In this document: positions 9,412 to 20,378 of the stretch, in pieces
Layout: each line of letters starts with the position of its first letter
Numbering within the stretch: the stretch's first letter is position 1
Assembly (NCBI RefSeq): GCF_024868665.1
Contig: NW_026634164.1
Coordinates: 1-64,000 of the forward strand
DNA length: 64,000 nucleotides
Direction: 5' to 3'
From: Triplophysa rosa
Lineage: Eukaryota > Chordata > Actinopteri > Cypriniformes > Nemacheilidae
Notes under the pieces: model-generated
What the model was told of the DNA's origin: nothing
What the model saw: the letters and a program-made list of their open reading frames with translations, nothing else
Database searches by the model: none
Program-made: the position numbers and the translations under genes

Positions 9412-12400
9412 CACTGTAAGCCCGGATGAGTTGAGTTTACTTAAAAAAATGAAGGAAACCTGTTGCCCTAAAAAAATTAAGTAATGATTACTTAACAACT
9501 TGAGTTTACTTAAACATATCAGCTGTTCTAATAACTATTTTAAATTGAATAGACTTAATGTTTTAATTTCTACTAATATCTCTGTCCAATTATTCGACTT
9601 ATCTTTTTAATTGCATTAAATTATATACAAAAGCAATCAAACAACAAAAATATTTTTCTTGTACTTTTATTGAAAACTTAAAACAAGTTTGCACTCCAGT
9701 TTAAGAGGATAAGAATGCATAGTCCAAGTGCAGGTCATAAATGAGTCCAAACAGAAGATATAAGACCTGAGGCAAGTTGTCCGGTTCCATCGCTGAATTC
9801 CCCTCCAAGAGGATACACACTCTGGAAGGGTTTAGCTGTGGACTTTCTGCATCAACGCAGAGGACACCTGCTGGAATTTGGTGGTACGAGTCCTCATCAC
9901 TGACATCCTAAAAAGACAAACATATTCACAAGGTCATGCCAGTTAAATCATTCTATGTTGTCAACTAAAATGTATAAACTGTACAACAATAAAATCAATC
10001 ACCATATCATATATTTTGCACAAAAATGTATAAAGAAAAAGCAAGTCATTGCATAAAAAAATAATGTTCTCCTTAGCTGCCAGGCCACATTTATGGCAGT
10101 TTTGCAACCAGTACTTGTAATGTATAAATACAATTATGGTAGCACTGTTCGTCAAACTCAAACTACATATACATTATTAAAGTAATCCACATGTCTCCAG
10201 TGGTTAACCTCATTTTTAAGAAGCAACACCAAATCTGTGTCCAATAAAAGAATGAATAATTATGACAAAATTTAATAGCTTACAGAGCAGGTCTTAAAGA
10301 AGGCAGAAGGGTCATCCCCTAAAACGACTGGCAGCCCACGAAGGCAAAGGGACCTAACATCTGTTGGCTCAGTGGTCTGGAAGATATGGCAGATATTTTA
10401 CAAAACAGTTTGGTTGATATACAGAGAAAAAATATTAAATTAAGAAATTTAAGCATGGAGAAGAGAAAAATAAAGTTACAAACAAAGTAGAAAAATGTGC
10501 ACAGACAAGAAAACAATGCAAAGAAGAAATGAGAAGAAAAGGGTGACAACAAGAAAGAGAAGGGGTAGATTGATGTAGACAAATAAACCCACCTTTGTTT
10601 GACATAAAAGCTCAGCCAAAAGCTAACCGGCAAGGCCTTTCTTCTTCCTGGAGATGTACATTAGATTTGGACAGAAACGGTCAAGAACATCAAAGAAGCT
10701 CTCTCTGAGATTTTTCCCCACAACTCTGCTGAACTCGTTATAAACCTGAAATATAAAACATGGCAAACCATATTAGGCCATGGTCAACACTCAGTGATTA
10801 GTGTGACAGTGCTGACCACCCCAAATGGTCATAAATATTGTCTGTCATGTATTGTCTGTTATGTTTTCTAAACTAAAGTCTATGGTGTAATCTATACTGA
10901 AGTTTAAAAAAGTAAAACAATCAAACATACTGTACCTGACTTTCTGTAAACAGAGCTGGCCATCGAAGAATCATATGAGTGATGCGATACTTGTCGTTAA
11001 CAACTTCTTTTCTGCAAAGAGCAAATGTAATGTCAATTATTAATATCCATGTGTTTCTTGACAAGTGAATCAAGTAATCAGCCTCAGAACAATACTATGC
11101 AAACCCACAAGACAGACAGCTAAACTTAACTGGTGCATCACTTGGCTGCTGACCAGACAGTTTGGTGTGAAAGTTAGATAAGTGCACTTTTAAGGCATTA
11201 AATGATTTACAAGTGCATAGACATTCCTGATGCAAACATGAAAATGGCTCATTTCTAACATAACTACCATGTTTCAGTCTATAATGTATAAATAGCTGTG
11301 ATCATTTTTCACAGTAAAATAGCAGTACTTACACTTCCAATGCATACCTTCTTGCCACCTGAAACACAATCAAACGTTATAATGTTATAAAGTGTCCAAT
11401 TATGTCTGCACTTAAACGTTAATTGACTTCAACTTCTATATAAAACCCTAACGTTTAAATTCACTCACCAGATTGATTAAATTGGTCGTCCTCCTGTCGC
11501 ACTCTCTGCTCCACTAGATCCACAGCATGCATGTCTAACTCGAAGGGGTTAAATGGGACAGTGTCAGTCGCAAGCCAGTGACATAAGTTAACTAATGAAC
11601 TGACATCTGAAAAGACAACGATCTGTTTAAAGTATGTTTTCTATACTCGCAAACAACCTCTCGATGAAACAGCTAGAAAATACACAGACGAGAAAGACTG
11701 AGGCTTTGCGCCGTATCCGTGTCGAACTCGCAGGGGTTAAACGAGACCGTGTAACGTTACTCGCCAAAGTGCGTAAATAGTTGCAGGTGGAAATACCACA
11801 CCCTGACTGACGTGTGTTTTCAGTGCTCGGAAAACAGCTCCTGGTCAATAACAGAGAACAATAAACAGAGGGAAAAAAGGCCACGGAAACGCCACACAGA
11901 TATACAAGTGTGACCGTGTCCACCGCACGAGAGTTAACGTTAGGCGGTAACGTCGTGCAAGATGATAAGCGAAATACCCTAAATTGTTCAAAATAATTTT
12001 TATTGCTCAAAATCACCACTTTGATAATAGGAAAGAGGAAAATACAGACGAACAGCCGTTGTCATGACTATGTCTTCCTGGCGAATTCGCCCGTCATTTC
12101 AGGTGTTCAAGCGAGTATAAAAACGAAACATACGTTACTTAATATATAAGTTTTTAAACACTTGGCCTCTCTGTGAAAAATAGACAAAAATGTTTATTAC
12201 TCACAAACAACTCAACTTTGCTGCAACCACAAGAAAATGGCATCGTCCAAACCCTCGCAACTGCTAACCAGCGAGGCGGTAGGGTGGGGTAGGGCGTGGT
12301 CAGTCGAAAACTTTTTTATTGAACCCATTACACTTAAAGTTTTCTGCTTATTCGACTTTGTCTGCAGAAGTAGTAGAATATACTTACATTTTTACAGTAC

Positions 12401-12475
12401 TGCACTAAATCTTAAATAATTTAAGTATGTTGCAATTAAACAGTTTAATTAGAAAGTGCATCTGGGCTTACAGTG
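9412..12475. mobile_element. CACTG-ended DNA element carrying a SAMD3-like gene
   Basis: Ends are CACTGTAAGCCC at 9412 and its inverted copy GGGCTTACAGTG at 12475, flanked by a TA dinucleotide on both sides (9410-9411, 12476-12477). CACTG/CACTA ends with short 2-3 bp duplications suggest the EnSpm/CACTA group; Chapaev-type elements also start CACTG but duplicate 4 bp. Removal of the element with one TA restores the interrupted helicase frame exactly, confirming both ends. No transposase is visible in its 3.06 kb. Instead the minus strand holds a multi-exon gene (9701-11610). Confidence 0.75.
9701..11610 (-). pseudogene. Multi-exon SAMD3-like protein gene inside the CACTG element
   Basis: Read on the minus strand, five blocks have good splice signals: about 11610-11469, 11358-11333, 11011-10936, 10745-10593, 10376-10284 and a last exon 9907-9701 ending in TAA. 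The 11358-11333/11011 join keeps phase and yields KYRITHMILRWPALFTESQ. The third begins VYNEF; the last contains GVLCVDAE, CILLEGN and LFGLIYDLHLDY. RWPALF plus the C-terminal LFGLxYxLxLxY pattern is typical of the very numerous fish proteins annotated sterile alpha motif domain-containing protein 3-like. The function of that family is unknown to me. One in-frame TAG at 10625-10623, and a phase mismatch between the first two exons, indicate decay. The SAM domain itself is not seen here. Confidence 0.6.
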
Positions 12476-12850
12476 TAGTGGAGTCTAAAAGAGATGTTTT
12501 AACGTGTTTGCCGACTGGATATGGCAAAAGTCTTATCTTTCAAGCCTGGCCGACCGTCTCCCAGAATTTGGAGGGGTACCATAGAGAGTCAAGTTTGCAT
12601 GTTGTTTGCCCTCTCACATCTATTATGGAAGATTAAGTAAAATACCTCAACGAGAAGGGGATATCCGCCCCATATGCGGGCCAAGATGAAAGAACAGATG
12701 CTGACATAGCAGTTGGACAGTTTAGTCTTGTGTTTGGTTCTCTAGAACTGCTTGTTGGAGTTAAAAAGTGGAGAGATATGCTCCAAACAAATGTTTACCG
12801 GGAACGTCTTATTGGCATGGCTGTCGACGAAGTGCACACGTTGTACAATG

Positions 12851-13589
12851 GTAAGTAATGCTATTGTTCTCTGCCAAGTAGGTTTCGTGTATTTTCTGTT
12901 TTAATGCATAAAACTTACTAAACAGCTGTTTTATGCTTACATTAGCTTGCTTTAGTTACGTGTATTTACATGTGTGTTTACATGTGTGTTTAAGTTAAAT
13001 TGCAGCTGCAATATGTAGACTATAATTACAAAAGTGGTGTTATGTAGTATTGTAACCAAGAATACATTTTTTTAGGTTCAGAAAAAAGATGATCGTGAAT
13101 GAATGATTTACTAGTTGCACATCGGTCTGTTATTGTGGGGACATTTCCAGCCTCTAAACATGACGCTGAACAAAACTATACTGGATTTGGTAGCTTCACC
13201 TGTCAGTCATATTGTCTTCTGGACGAGCCTTGACCAATAAAAGCGGCCAAAGTTACCAGACCTTCAGCATGAACGCCTTATATAGGCCCAATCCCAATTC
13301 TACCCCTTACCCCTACACTTTCCCCTACCCCTCCGTTTGGCGCGGTCACGTGAAGGGGTGTCTCAGTTCTCTTTTGATTGCACGATATTAGAAAATATAT
13401 TTTTATGTCATATACCCGGTGCATCGGCACATGTCCTCTGACGTGACGAGTATGGAATGCCAAAATTGACAATATTAAAAATAAATAAATACAAAAATAA
13501 ATCCATGAAGAAATGTAAAAAAGCACAAATAAATGAGTATTTGTGCTTTTATTTCCTTATTTATAAGTTTAGTCAGTTTATGTGCCTGT
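12851..13589. other. Intron remnant and unassigned sequence
   Basis: This holds the presumed intron of the RecQ-like frame (12851-13074), then unassigned DNA. A C-rich stretch with CCCAATCCCAATTCTACCCC at 13288-13307 resembles ends of common fish DNA transposons, but I cannot define an element. A local hairpin around GCACAAATA/TATTTGTGC lies near 13525-13550. Confidence 0.3.
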
Positions 13590-13722
13590 TCTGTTCTTCC
13601 ATTCATTATCGTGTTTTGTTCCCCACTGTGGGTTTTTGTTTTGCGTGTTTTTTTGTAATATTAAAGTCTTGTTAACCCCTTCACTGCCTGCCTGCAATTG
13701 GGTTCTTCTGCCATCCGTGACA
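13590..13722 (-). repeat. LTR-like fragment, inverted relative to 14397-14954
   Basis: Reverse complement of this segment (starting TGTCACGGATGGCAGAAGAA) matches about the first 120 bases of the repeat at 14397, including GAACCCAA, TGCAGGCAGGC and GTGAAGGGGTTAACAAG. It is a partial inverted copy of the same family. The 13723-14396 interval between the two copies shows no gene. Confidence 0.6.
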
Positions 13723-14396
13723 ATATAGTGTTCCTTAGCCAAAGCTATGGGAGAGTAAATATGGGAGAATACATACAAGGTAGGACAATTGCATTTTTCT
13801 TACTTTACTCACCAAGATGACAATCTCATACGAGAAATGCCGTCCTTTATTCCTCTCACAACAACAACAAAAAGTGCAAATAAGTGGCAAAACCCTCAAT
13901 AATTACAAATCCTTCATTATGATTTTTGCAAAACTACTGTAGGAATGCATATTGTAATATTACTTGATATTCTTGACCTGCTATGCTAAATAATCTTACG
14001 TTTTGGTGGAAAATACTGTAGGGTATGGTCGGATCAAAGTTTACCATCTGTGATCGTAAAACACAGTAACCTCTCAGCAGGACTACGACCAGGCACCAAC
14101 AAGTCTGGCCAAATGTCCTATTCTCAACACCTTCATCTAAACCAGGACAGATTTGGATACTCTCCCCTAGACTTCAAAGGAGGTTCTTGGGTGAGGACAG
14201 GACTGTTCACCAAAGAGAGAAAAGTCTTGTGGCCCCCAGGGACTGAGAGCCTCAAATTCTTCCAAAAGAATGCCTCTTTCTCTTTCCTTAGCCACAAAAG
14301 ACTGGTTTAAAGTGTATACACATGAATCTCCACATTGTATGCTTGCCTCTTTGTTATTCTCCTTCACCTATAACCTCAAAGGCATATGTGCTTAGT

Positions 14397-14954
14397 TGTC
14401 AGGGTGAGTGGCATGGAAGAACCCAAATGCAGGCAGGCGTGAAGGGGTTAACAAGGATGACTTTTTAATTATAAGTAATAAACAGAACACAAAACAAAAT
14501 CCCACGATGGGGCAAACCAACAAAACTATATACTAATGCTGACAGGACAAATAAAAACTAAGACAGGGTAAAAGAACAACACTATACAAACGCTAACTAA
14601 CAAACTTACAAAGACTCAACTTGACTTGGGATTTAAACAGCAACAGGACACTGGCAAAAACAGGAACAAGCACATACACAACGCAATCAACGAACCCAAG
14701 ACAAAGAAACAAGAGGGTATATATAGGAAAGACAAACGAAGGATAATTAACGAAGGCAGGTGGAGAACATTAGACACGGGAGGAGAGCAATACATGAGAT
14801 GAGAGGGGCGGGGCCAATGACAAGACACTGGAGAGAACACATATTATTGTCAACAAGAGAATAATATGTTTCTCTCCACACATAACCAAAGACCTTGTCA
14901 TGGCTCTGCCTCAGGACCAGGAAATCCAAGACTAAAAGAAGCAGAAACATGACA
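14397..14954 (+). repeat. Putative solo LTR (558 bp)
   Basis: Starts TGTCAGGGTG and ends ACATGACA, the TG..CA ends of an LTR. Its last ~95 bases are related to 22128-22222, and its first ~120 to 13590-13722 in inverted orientation, so it is a dispersed repeat. I find no target duplication around it, so boundaries rest on the TG..CA ends and the homologous copies. No coding capacity. Confidence 0.5.
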
Positions 14955-14974
14955 CCATAAATGCAAATGAGTTA

Positions 14975-15862
14975 GTGTGCCGGACAAAGAAACATGTTTT
15001 CGCGCCCAAAACTATCTCATCACACTGGATCGCCCACCTTGGAGGGGCGTGACGCCCTCTGTGTTAAAACATCTGAACACGCAGGAAAGCTTGCTCTTTT
15101 GTGTATGTTCGTTCACTTGGGTGCGTTTGCGCTCCTACGCGTTCGCTCACTTGTGTTCTGTCAACCTCTCGAGACCTGCCTCTCCTCAGAGACAGCTTTC
15201 TTCAGACAGTTTTGCTTCAAGCTAAATCAACGGACTCACGGCCCGCTCTGAACGCATCAGGACCCTTTGATACGCGCTCCAGCACGTGTCCCGAGAAACA
15301 AAGAAGCCAATGCAAGTATCTGAACTATTGCTAACAAGTTGTGAATGAGCTTTGCCCCTTTTAAATAAGGAGATTTGTCCTTGATGGTTCGTGCAGATGT
15401 GAATAGCTGATTTAATACTGCCTTTTTCTTTGCTTTATCTATTTCTTTCATTCTCTACTGTTTTACGTTTTTATGTTTGTTTGTTAATGTTTTGTCTTTG
15501 TTAGTAGTTGGTTTTAGTTCCCCCGTAGTGTAGGTAAATAAACCGCTTGTGTATCCACGCTCGAATTGTTTCTGTGTTTATTTATCACATATCAAGGTCA
15601 CTTAAACTGCTTGATTTCGTTAAGATTTCTGAAGTGGTACTGTACTACAGTAAGAATATTGTTTTTCCACGCCAGGGGAGTAATATTTCTTAGAGTTAAT
15701 ATACGACCTGCTGATCACTCGCTGGACGAGTACATTTTAGTTTGTCGCTGTTATGAGCTCTGCTGCATCAGGTTAAAGTGTATAAAATAATTAATGGTTA
15801 ATCACAATTAATTATACGTATGTTACTGTGGTTAAAGTCATAGTTCCCCCAAAATCACTACA
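14975..15862 (+). repeat. Putative LTR upstream of the plus-strand LTR element
   Basis: The internal region of the other LTR family (minus strand from 38056) begins right after an LTR end CTACA. The same internal start occurs here at 15863, also preceded by CTACA, so an LTR should end at 15862. The upstream sequence has LTR-like features: a possible polyadenylation signal in GTAAATAAACCGC near 15533 and a TG start near 14975. It is not visibly homologous to the LTRs at 23436 and 38057. Left limit is a guess. Confidence 0.35.
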
Positions 15863-16084
15863 TATATTGGTGGAGAATGTGGGCAGTTTTAAACCTTGTT
15901 TTGTGAGCAGAACTCAGTGACTATTCATGTGTGTTTCTACGGGTGTTATCGAAACCGAATACTCTTTTAAATGGCACTTTATGTATGAATGAAGGTGTGG
16001 ACCCACCCACCTATCCTTGGCAGACTCTTGAGCTTCTCGCAGAGAAAACCTCAGCCTCTGTCAAAGAGTTAGTGACAATATAAA

Positions 16085-16740
16085 GATGAAGAAATCTCTT
16101 TATAGCGCACTATGCTATTATTTAACCGCCCTAAATTGAGCGAAGAAATCCTCTTTTAGCAAGAAGAAGGTAGAGCAAGACTCGCTACCTTAAGTTACTG
16201 TGCCGAAACAAGCCTCTGTGACCTGTTTAGGAAAAGCCCAAGGTATTTGTTAATGATGGTTAAGCTAACTGCAAATTTAATGTGACACTATAAAACAAAG
16301 AAATCTTTTATAGGGAGTCCCGATATCGTTTGACCGCCCTAATCTGAGCGAAGAAATCCTCTTGTTAGCGCGAAGGAAATAGTGGAGCGAATTTCCTCCC
16401 TAGTTCACGTACGGCCGAATTTTGTGTAGATCGAAGCATTGCGTGTTCCAATGCTTTTCATCTAAGACACACCGCTCCGCGGAGTTTAACCATTAGACTA
16501 GCTAACTAATGCGTTTTTTGTTTCCTCTTTTTGAGTAGATGAGGCGGAAGGACACTGTTTTACTGTATATGTATTTTACTGTATATTGTATAGTTAAACA
16601 GTAGATGACGACCGTTTAAAGGGAAGTGTGATAAAAATCTTGATCAAGTTAATTGTACGACGGCGAAGAAATCCCGTTGTGTTTGTTTGTTTGTTACTGT
16701 GTGTTTTAACTCAGTGTTCGGGCAGCGAATAAATCCTGCC
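16085..16740 (+). repeat. Degenerate tandem repeats around GAAGAAATC
   Basis: Blocks at about 16085-16190 and 16295-16410 share GAAATC(T)CTTTATAG, TTTAACCGCCCTAA-like and GAGCGAAGAAATCCTCTT segments with a period near 205 bases. Two shorter echoes, GGCGAAGAAATCC at about 16660 and GCAGCGAATAAATCCTGCC at about 16723, follow. They lie in the presumed leader of the LTR element. Role unknown. Confidence 0.55.
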
Positions 16741-18859
16741 GCGCGTCAGGGCATCTAGCGAGTTGACGCGGAACTCGGATCCGCCGAGATCAAACGGCAC
16801 CATCCGTGACGCTTCCCAGCGGGCAATTTGATTTGAATTTATATCAATTTGACGTCAAATGCTGTAACATCATTTTCTTGTAGACCCAGTTTGAATTATA
16901 TTATTTAATCTGTGTTTTACCTTTTTCTTGATGTAAATTCTTGTCAACAGCAATTGCCGCTGGAATGTTTTTTTTTTAAGTGATTGTTGAAGTCTTTGTG
17001 TAAAACGAGAGTTAAACGTGAGACGTAATCGCATTGAAGTCTATGGTAGGGTGTTACATCCCACTAACACCAGAGGGCAGTGTGTTGGAAGTGCCTAACA
17101 TTTTCCTAACTCCGCCCCTTCCTCCCCGACTTCCCTTTGGCGTGGCTCGACCATGCCACCTTGTGGGTCCTCTCAGTCAGTCTTTTCCCTCTTTAACTTC
17201 TCTCATTTCCGTTTTTGTTGTTTTGATTTCTCAGTTATTTTGTTCATTTACCTTTTGATTCTTATTTTCAGTTTAATTAATTATTATTATTATAATAATT
17301 AGTTTCGGGTTACGTGGTTTTAATTTTGTTTTCAGTTATTTCAATATTGTAGGTTTCGTTTGTTTCATTTCTCATTATTCCCTATACTGCTCCCTACCTA
17401 GGAACATAATTAATTAAATTTGATTTTAATTAATTCACTGGGCTCGCAAATCTTAAAGATTTGACCTTTTATTTTGCTCTTCTGGGTTATTTCCAGCTAT
17501 GCCATTAACCCTAGCCCTGTTCAGCCTTTGTGTTTCCCTATAGGTAGCACTTCCTCTAAGGCACCTGGGTAGTGAAGTGACGTCGCTCTCCTCAGTGGTG
17601 TCTGGTGGGCGGATTTGGCTGTCCTGGCGTGCCTGGCACTGGCGGCGGATAGCCTCGGATACCTCAGTCCCCACACTCTAGGTGACGGCACGCAGGGAGA
17701 CTCCAGCCACTGGCACTCCGGTGCGAGTGGGGACCAATAGCGCTGACTGGTGCACTGCAGCAATTTTGGGGTATATAACGCCGGGAAGTGCCACTTAGCG
17801 GGACAAAAAGCCTATGAGCTATGTCTGTTGCGAGTGGCACCCCCGGGTAAAACCCCAATTTTCTCTGTGCCCGCCAGTCGGTTACGCACTAGGTACTGCC
17901 AGGTTGGGCTGAGAGTTGTGACTGTTTGTGTGGTCGCACCTGAGTGGCGTGTAGGGCAAGGGATCTGAGGTGACTGCCGCTGTGTGTCCAGAAATGTCGG
18001 ACAGTTGGACCTGCTTTACTGGTACCCACCTGGAAGCCCTCACTTCATGCCCAGGTCTATTAAATAAGGTACAGCCCCTAATGAGTTGCTATAGGCGGAA
18101 AGAGAAGTAGGAACTCTCCCTTCCACCCCCGTTAAACTGTTTATTTTGTCCCTGTTGTTTTGAGCTTAGTTGCCTCCCTAGCCTATATGACACCATAGCG
18201 CCCCCTAGCTGCAGGCCCCATCATAACTCTAGTGTTGCCAACCAGCTGAGCCAAGTAGGGCAACCCTCTCTGTTCCCTCGTCTATCTTTTTATTTTTGTT
18301 TTAATCCTGTCCTGTTTTACCTGTAGTTCACTAGAAGACTGAATCTGCATGAGCCATCAGGGAATTCTCAGTAATGTGTTGATGAAGTAAACTACCCCAG
18401 TCAGTAGAATGACCCCCTAAGTTTCAACCCATCGACACATTTGCTCAGACTCTTTCCCTGTACCCACATACCTACACACACACCTACTATCCACCCCTCC
18501 AATTCACTGCCTAAATAGGTGTTTAAGTTGCGCCACTGACTGTTCACCCCAGTTAGCCACACAACCCATGACATATAAGTGTTATAGAGCTCACTTAAGC
18601 TTGTAGGGACTTGCATTGGCCTCTTTGTGCTCTTCTCCCTTGCCCCCAGTGCGCCAGCATGTTCAGACCATCCAGTCCTGTCACCTGCCAGACCAGCTAG
18701 AGACCAGGCAAAGCGATGCAACGGACTCCTGCCTGGGACCAACATCTGCACACGGCAACTGCGCTGAGAGCTGTTGGTCGGACGACCTATCCTGGCGAAG
18801 GGACCACGATCTAAACCAGAGCTACAACTACAGAGAGACAACAAACTCATCTGAAATGC

Positions 18860-19370
18860 ACAGCCAGGATCATCAGTGACCACGACCAGATCGTCCTACT
18901 AGATCCAGGAGCACGTGCAGAACCGCCTAGACCAGCTGGACCTGCAAATGACAGCGGATGAAGAGGACAATGAGCTACAGGAGAAGATGAAAGCTACAAG
19001 AATCCTTTGCAACACAGACTGAGCGAAGAGAGCAATTGGAGCAGACGCCAGAGAGGAGCTGGTAGGAAAGCTCCAACATGCAGAAGCTCTCTTCATAATT
19101 GCCCCGGCAGACCGCAATACAATGCCACGGCCAAGGCCTATAACGGCCATCTGCAAGCAGTCCACGCTGAAGTCCAAGCCATGACTCAGCAAGGGAACCA
19201 AAAGGAACTGAACATAGCTTGCAGACTACAAGGTGAACAGACAGGAGAATGCAACAGAATCTCTCCTGTCCAGCCCCCCAGCTAAAAGCCCAAAGCTGCG
19301 AAAGGGGGGGGGACGAAAGCCCACTGTTCACACCTTACTAGCCAGCAAACACAGAGGGGTGGGGCAGGAA
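18860..19370 (+). pseudogene. Decayed gag-like coiled-coil region of the LTR element
   Basis: Plus-strand translation of about 18897-19020 gives QEHVQNRLDQLDLQM followed by a Glu-rich segment, a coiled-coil-like stretch seen also in the inverted copy at 37900-37780. Stops at about 19019 and later break it, with continuations in other frames (for example ELVGKLQHAEALF). No zinc knuckle or protease is visible before truncation at 19370. The gag assignment is inference from its position just inside an LTR-element leader. An antisense open frame at 18975-19331 is a shadow. Confidence 0.4.
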
Positions 19371-19600
19371 TCGTCTCGGTTACGTCTCGGATGTAACCTC
19401 GGTTCCCTGATGGAGGGAACGAGACGTTGTGTCGAACCGACAGATGGGGTTCGTCCCTGCGAACCAATCGCTTCCGACTTCTTAGAAAAGGCCAATGAAA
19501 ATTGGCGAATGAAATTTGCATGCCGGACTCCGCCCCCGGATATCCGGGTATAAAAGGGAGACGGCGTGCCTCATTCATTCACCTAGTTCTGAGGAGCCTG
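19371..19600. promoter_or_regulatory. DIRS copy A inverted terminal repeat with promoter-like motifs
   Basis: Contains GGAACGAGACGTTGTGTCG, a CCAAT box in GGCCAATGAAAATTGGCG, the octamer ATTTGCAT at about 19511-19518, and TATA-like GGGTATAAAAGGG near 19549-19558. The same string of motifs recurs in copies B, D and (inverted) in the right ITR of D. In a minus-strand element this ITR is at the 3' end, so its promoter would fire antisense across the element; its partner ITR would drive the genes. Promoter activity is inferred from motifs. Confidence 0.6.
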
Positions 19601-19654
19601 AGACCTCTCACGACTGCTGCAGTGGACAGCACGTATTGTGGCAAGGAGGACACA

Positions 19655-19770
19655 ACGTCTCGTTCCCTCCATCAGGGAACCGAGGTTACATCCGTAACCG
19701 AGACGTTCCCTTTCTGTCGGTCTCTCGACGTTGTGTCGAACCGACAGATGGGGTTCCTATGGAAAACGCC
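19655..19770. repeat. DIRS copy A internal complementary region
   Basis: CGTCTCGTTCCCTCCATCAG followed by CCGAGGTTACATCCGTAACC and GAGACGTTCCCTTTCTGTCGG joins the complements of the two element termini at a GTT. In DIRS elements this region templates the completion of the ends of the circular DNA intermediate. Its sequence predicts that the element ends are AAC../..GTT, which matches copy D. Confidence 0.78.
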
Positions 19771-20378
19771 ATAACACTGTGCCCCGTCACAATCTCTAGC
19801 GAAGCGACGGTGACTGGCCTGGGCGTGTCAGCCGTGGCGCTACCGCGAAATTGTAACCTACCAGTGGGTAGGTAGGGGGTCCCAGAGCATTCTTGAAAGG
19901 TGGGAAGGCCCCTGCCTTCGGCCTCACAGGTGGCGGCCTTGTTTCTCTAACAGCGAGAAGCCACCCAGTACCATAAGGCCACTGGGTAAGCGCTACTTCC
20001 TCAAGTGGGGGATGCGCTACAGAGACCACTTCCTACCGCAGGGAGGAGTCTAATGGAGATACTAACATGGTCTCACTGATAGGGGAGAGCTCATGGGAAG
20101 AAAGTGCGGACTGAAGGAGTTAACCGCGAGGTGGAGGTCCACCTAAGGAGGTCATGGGTTACCAAGGTGGGAACCAGCATGAGGATACATCAGACGGAAC
20201 CGCCCAACTGGGGGGTTGCAACGTCTGGTAGCACTAGGTCCGGTTAGAGCTATGTTGCGAATAACTCCGGATATACCCGGCCTAAGGGGCAGGGCTGCTC
20301 TGCCCAGCCCGCCCACAGGAGGTGCTTGCTAGTGATGGATGGAGTGCCTGTTCTTCACCCAGTGGGGAAGAAGGGAGG

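Larger units (their letters stand above)
9211..13085 (+). pseudogene. RecQ-like SF2 helicase frame, interrupted by a CACTG-ended element
   Basis: Two coding blocks, 9211-9411 and 12478-12850, are in the same frame once the element at 9412-12475 and one TA are removed. The first ends with a RecQ motif-0-like LKDVQEFCLRYL. The second has Walker A LPTGYGKSLIF, a motif Ia-like VVCPLTSIMED and the DEAH-box variant DEVH near 12831. That is the order of a RecQ-type DNA helicase N-terminal domain. One in-frame TAA follows MED at about 12634. After DEVHTLYNG the sequence gives a consensus donor GTAAGT (about 12851) and a T-rich acceptor near 13074, but the next exon hits TGA within five codons. No C-terminal helicase lobe follows. 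RecQ-like frames are multicopy in cyprinids; whether this is a host gene relic or transposon cargo is open. Confidence 0.7.
15863..19370 (+). mobile_element. Leader and gag-like region of an unclassified LTR retroelement
   Basis: 15863-15985 matches, in inverted orientation, the sequence just inside the LTR at 37925-38056, and 18860-19370 matches 37500-37900. The two flanking blocks are adjacent in that other copy, so the 2.9 kb between 15985 and 18860 is either leader lost there or an insertion here. Within it, a GAAGAAATC motif repeats. At 17480-18350 there is GC-richer sequence with no gene I recognise. The element is cut at 19370 by the DIRS copy A. Confidence 0.5.

Noticed and set aside
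11627..12019. 130-codon minus-strand frame as an additional exon of the SAMD3-like gene
   Set aside because: Only a short part, in another frame, resembles the first exon (a PFNPFELD-like echo), perhaps from a partial duplication; no splice structure supports the whole frame.
9412..12475. Helitron
   Set aside because: Ends are inverted repeats CACTG..CAGTG with a flanking TA, not TC..CTRR, and the helicase outside is RecQ-like rather than Pif1-like Rep/Hel.
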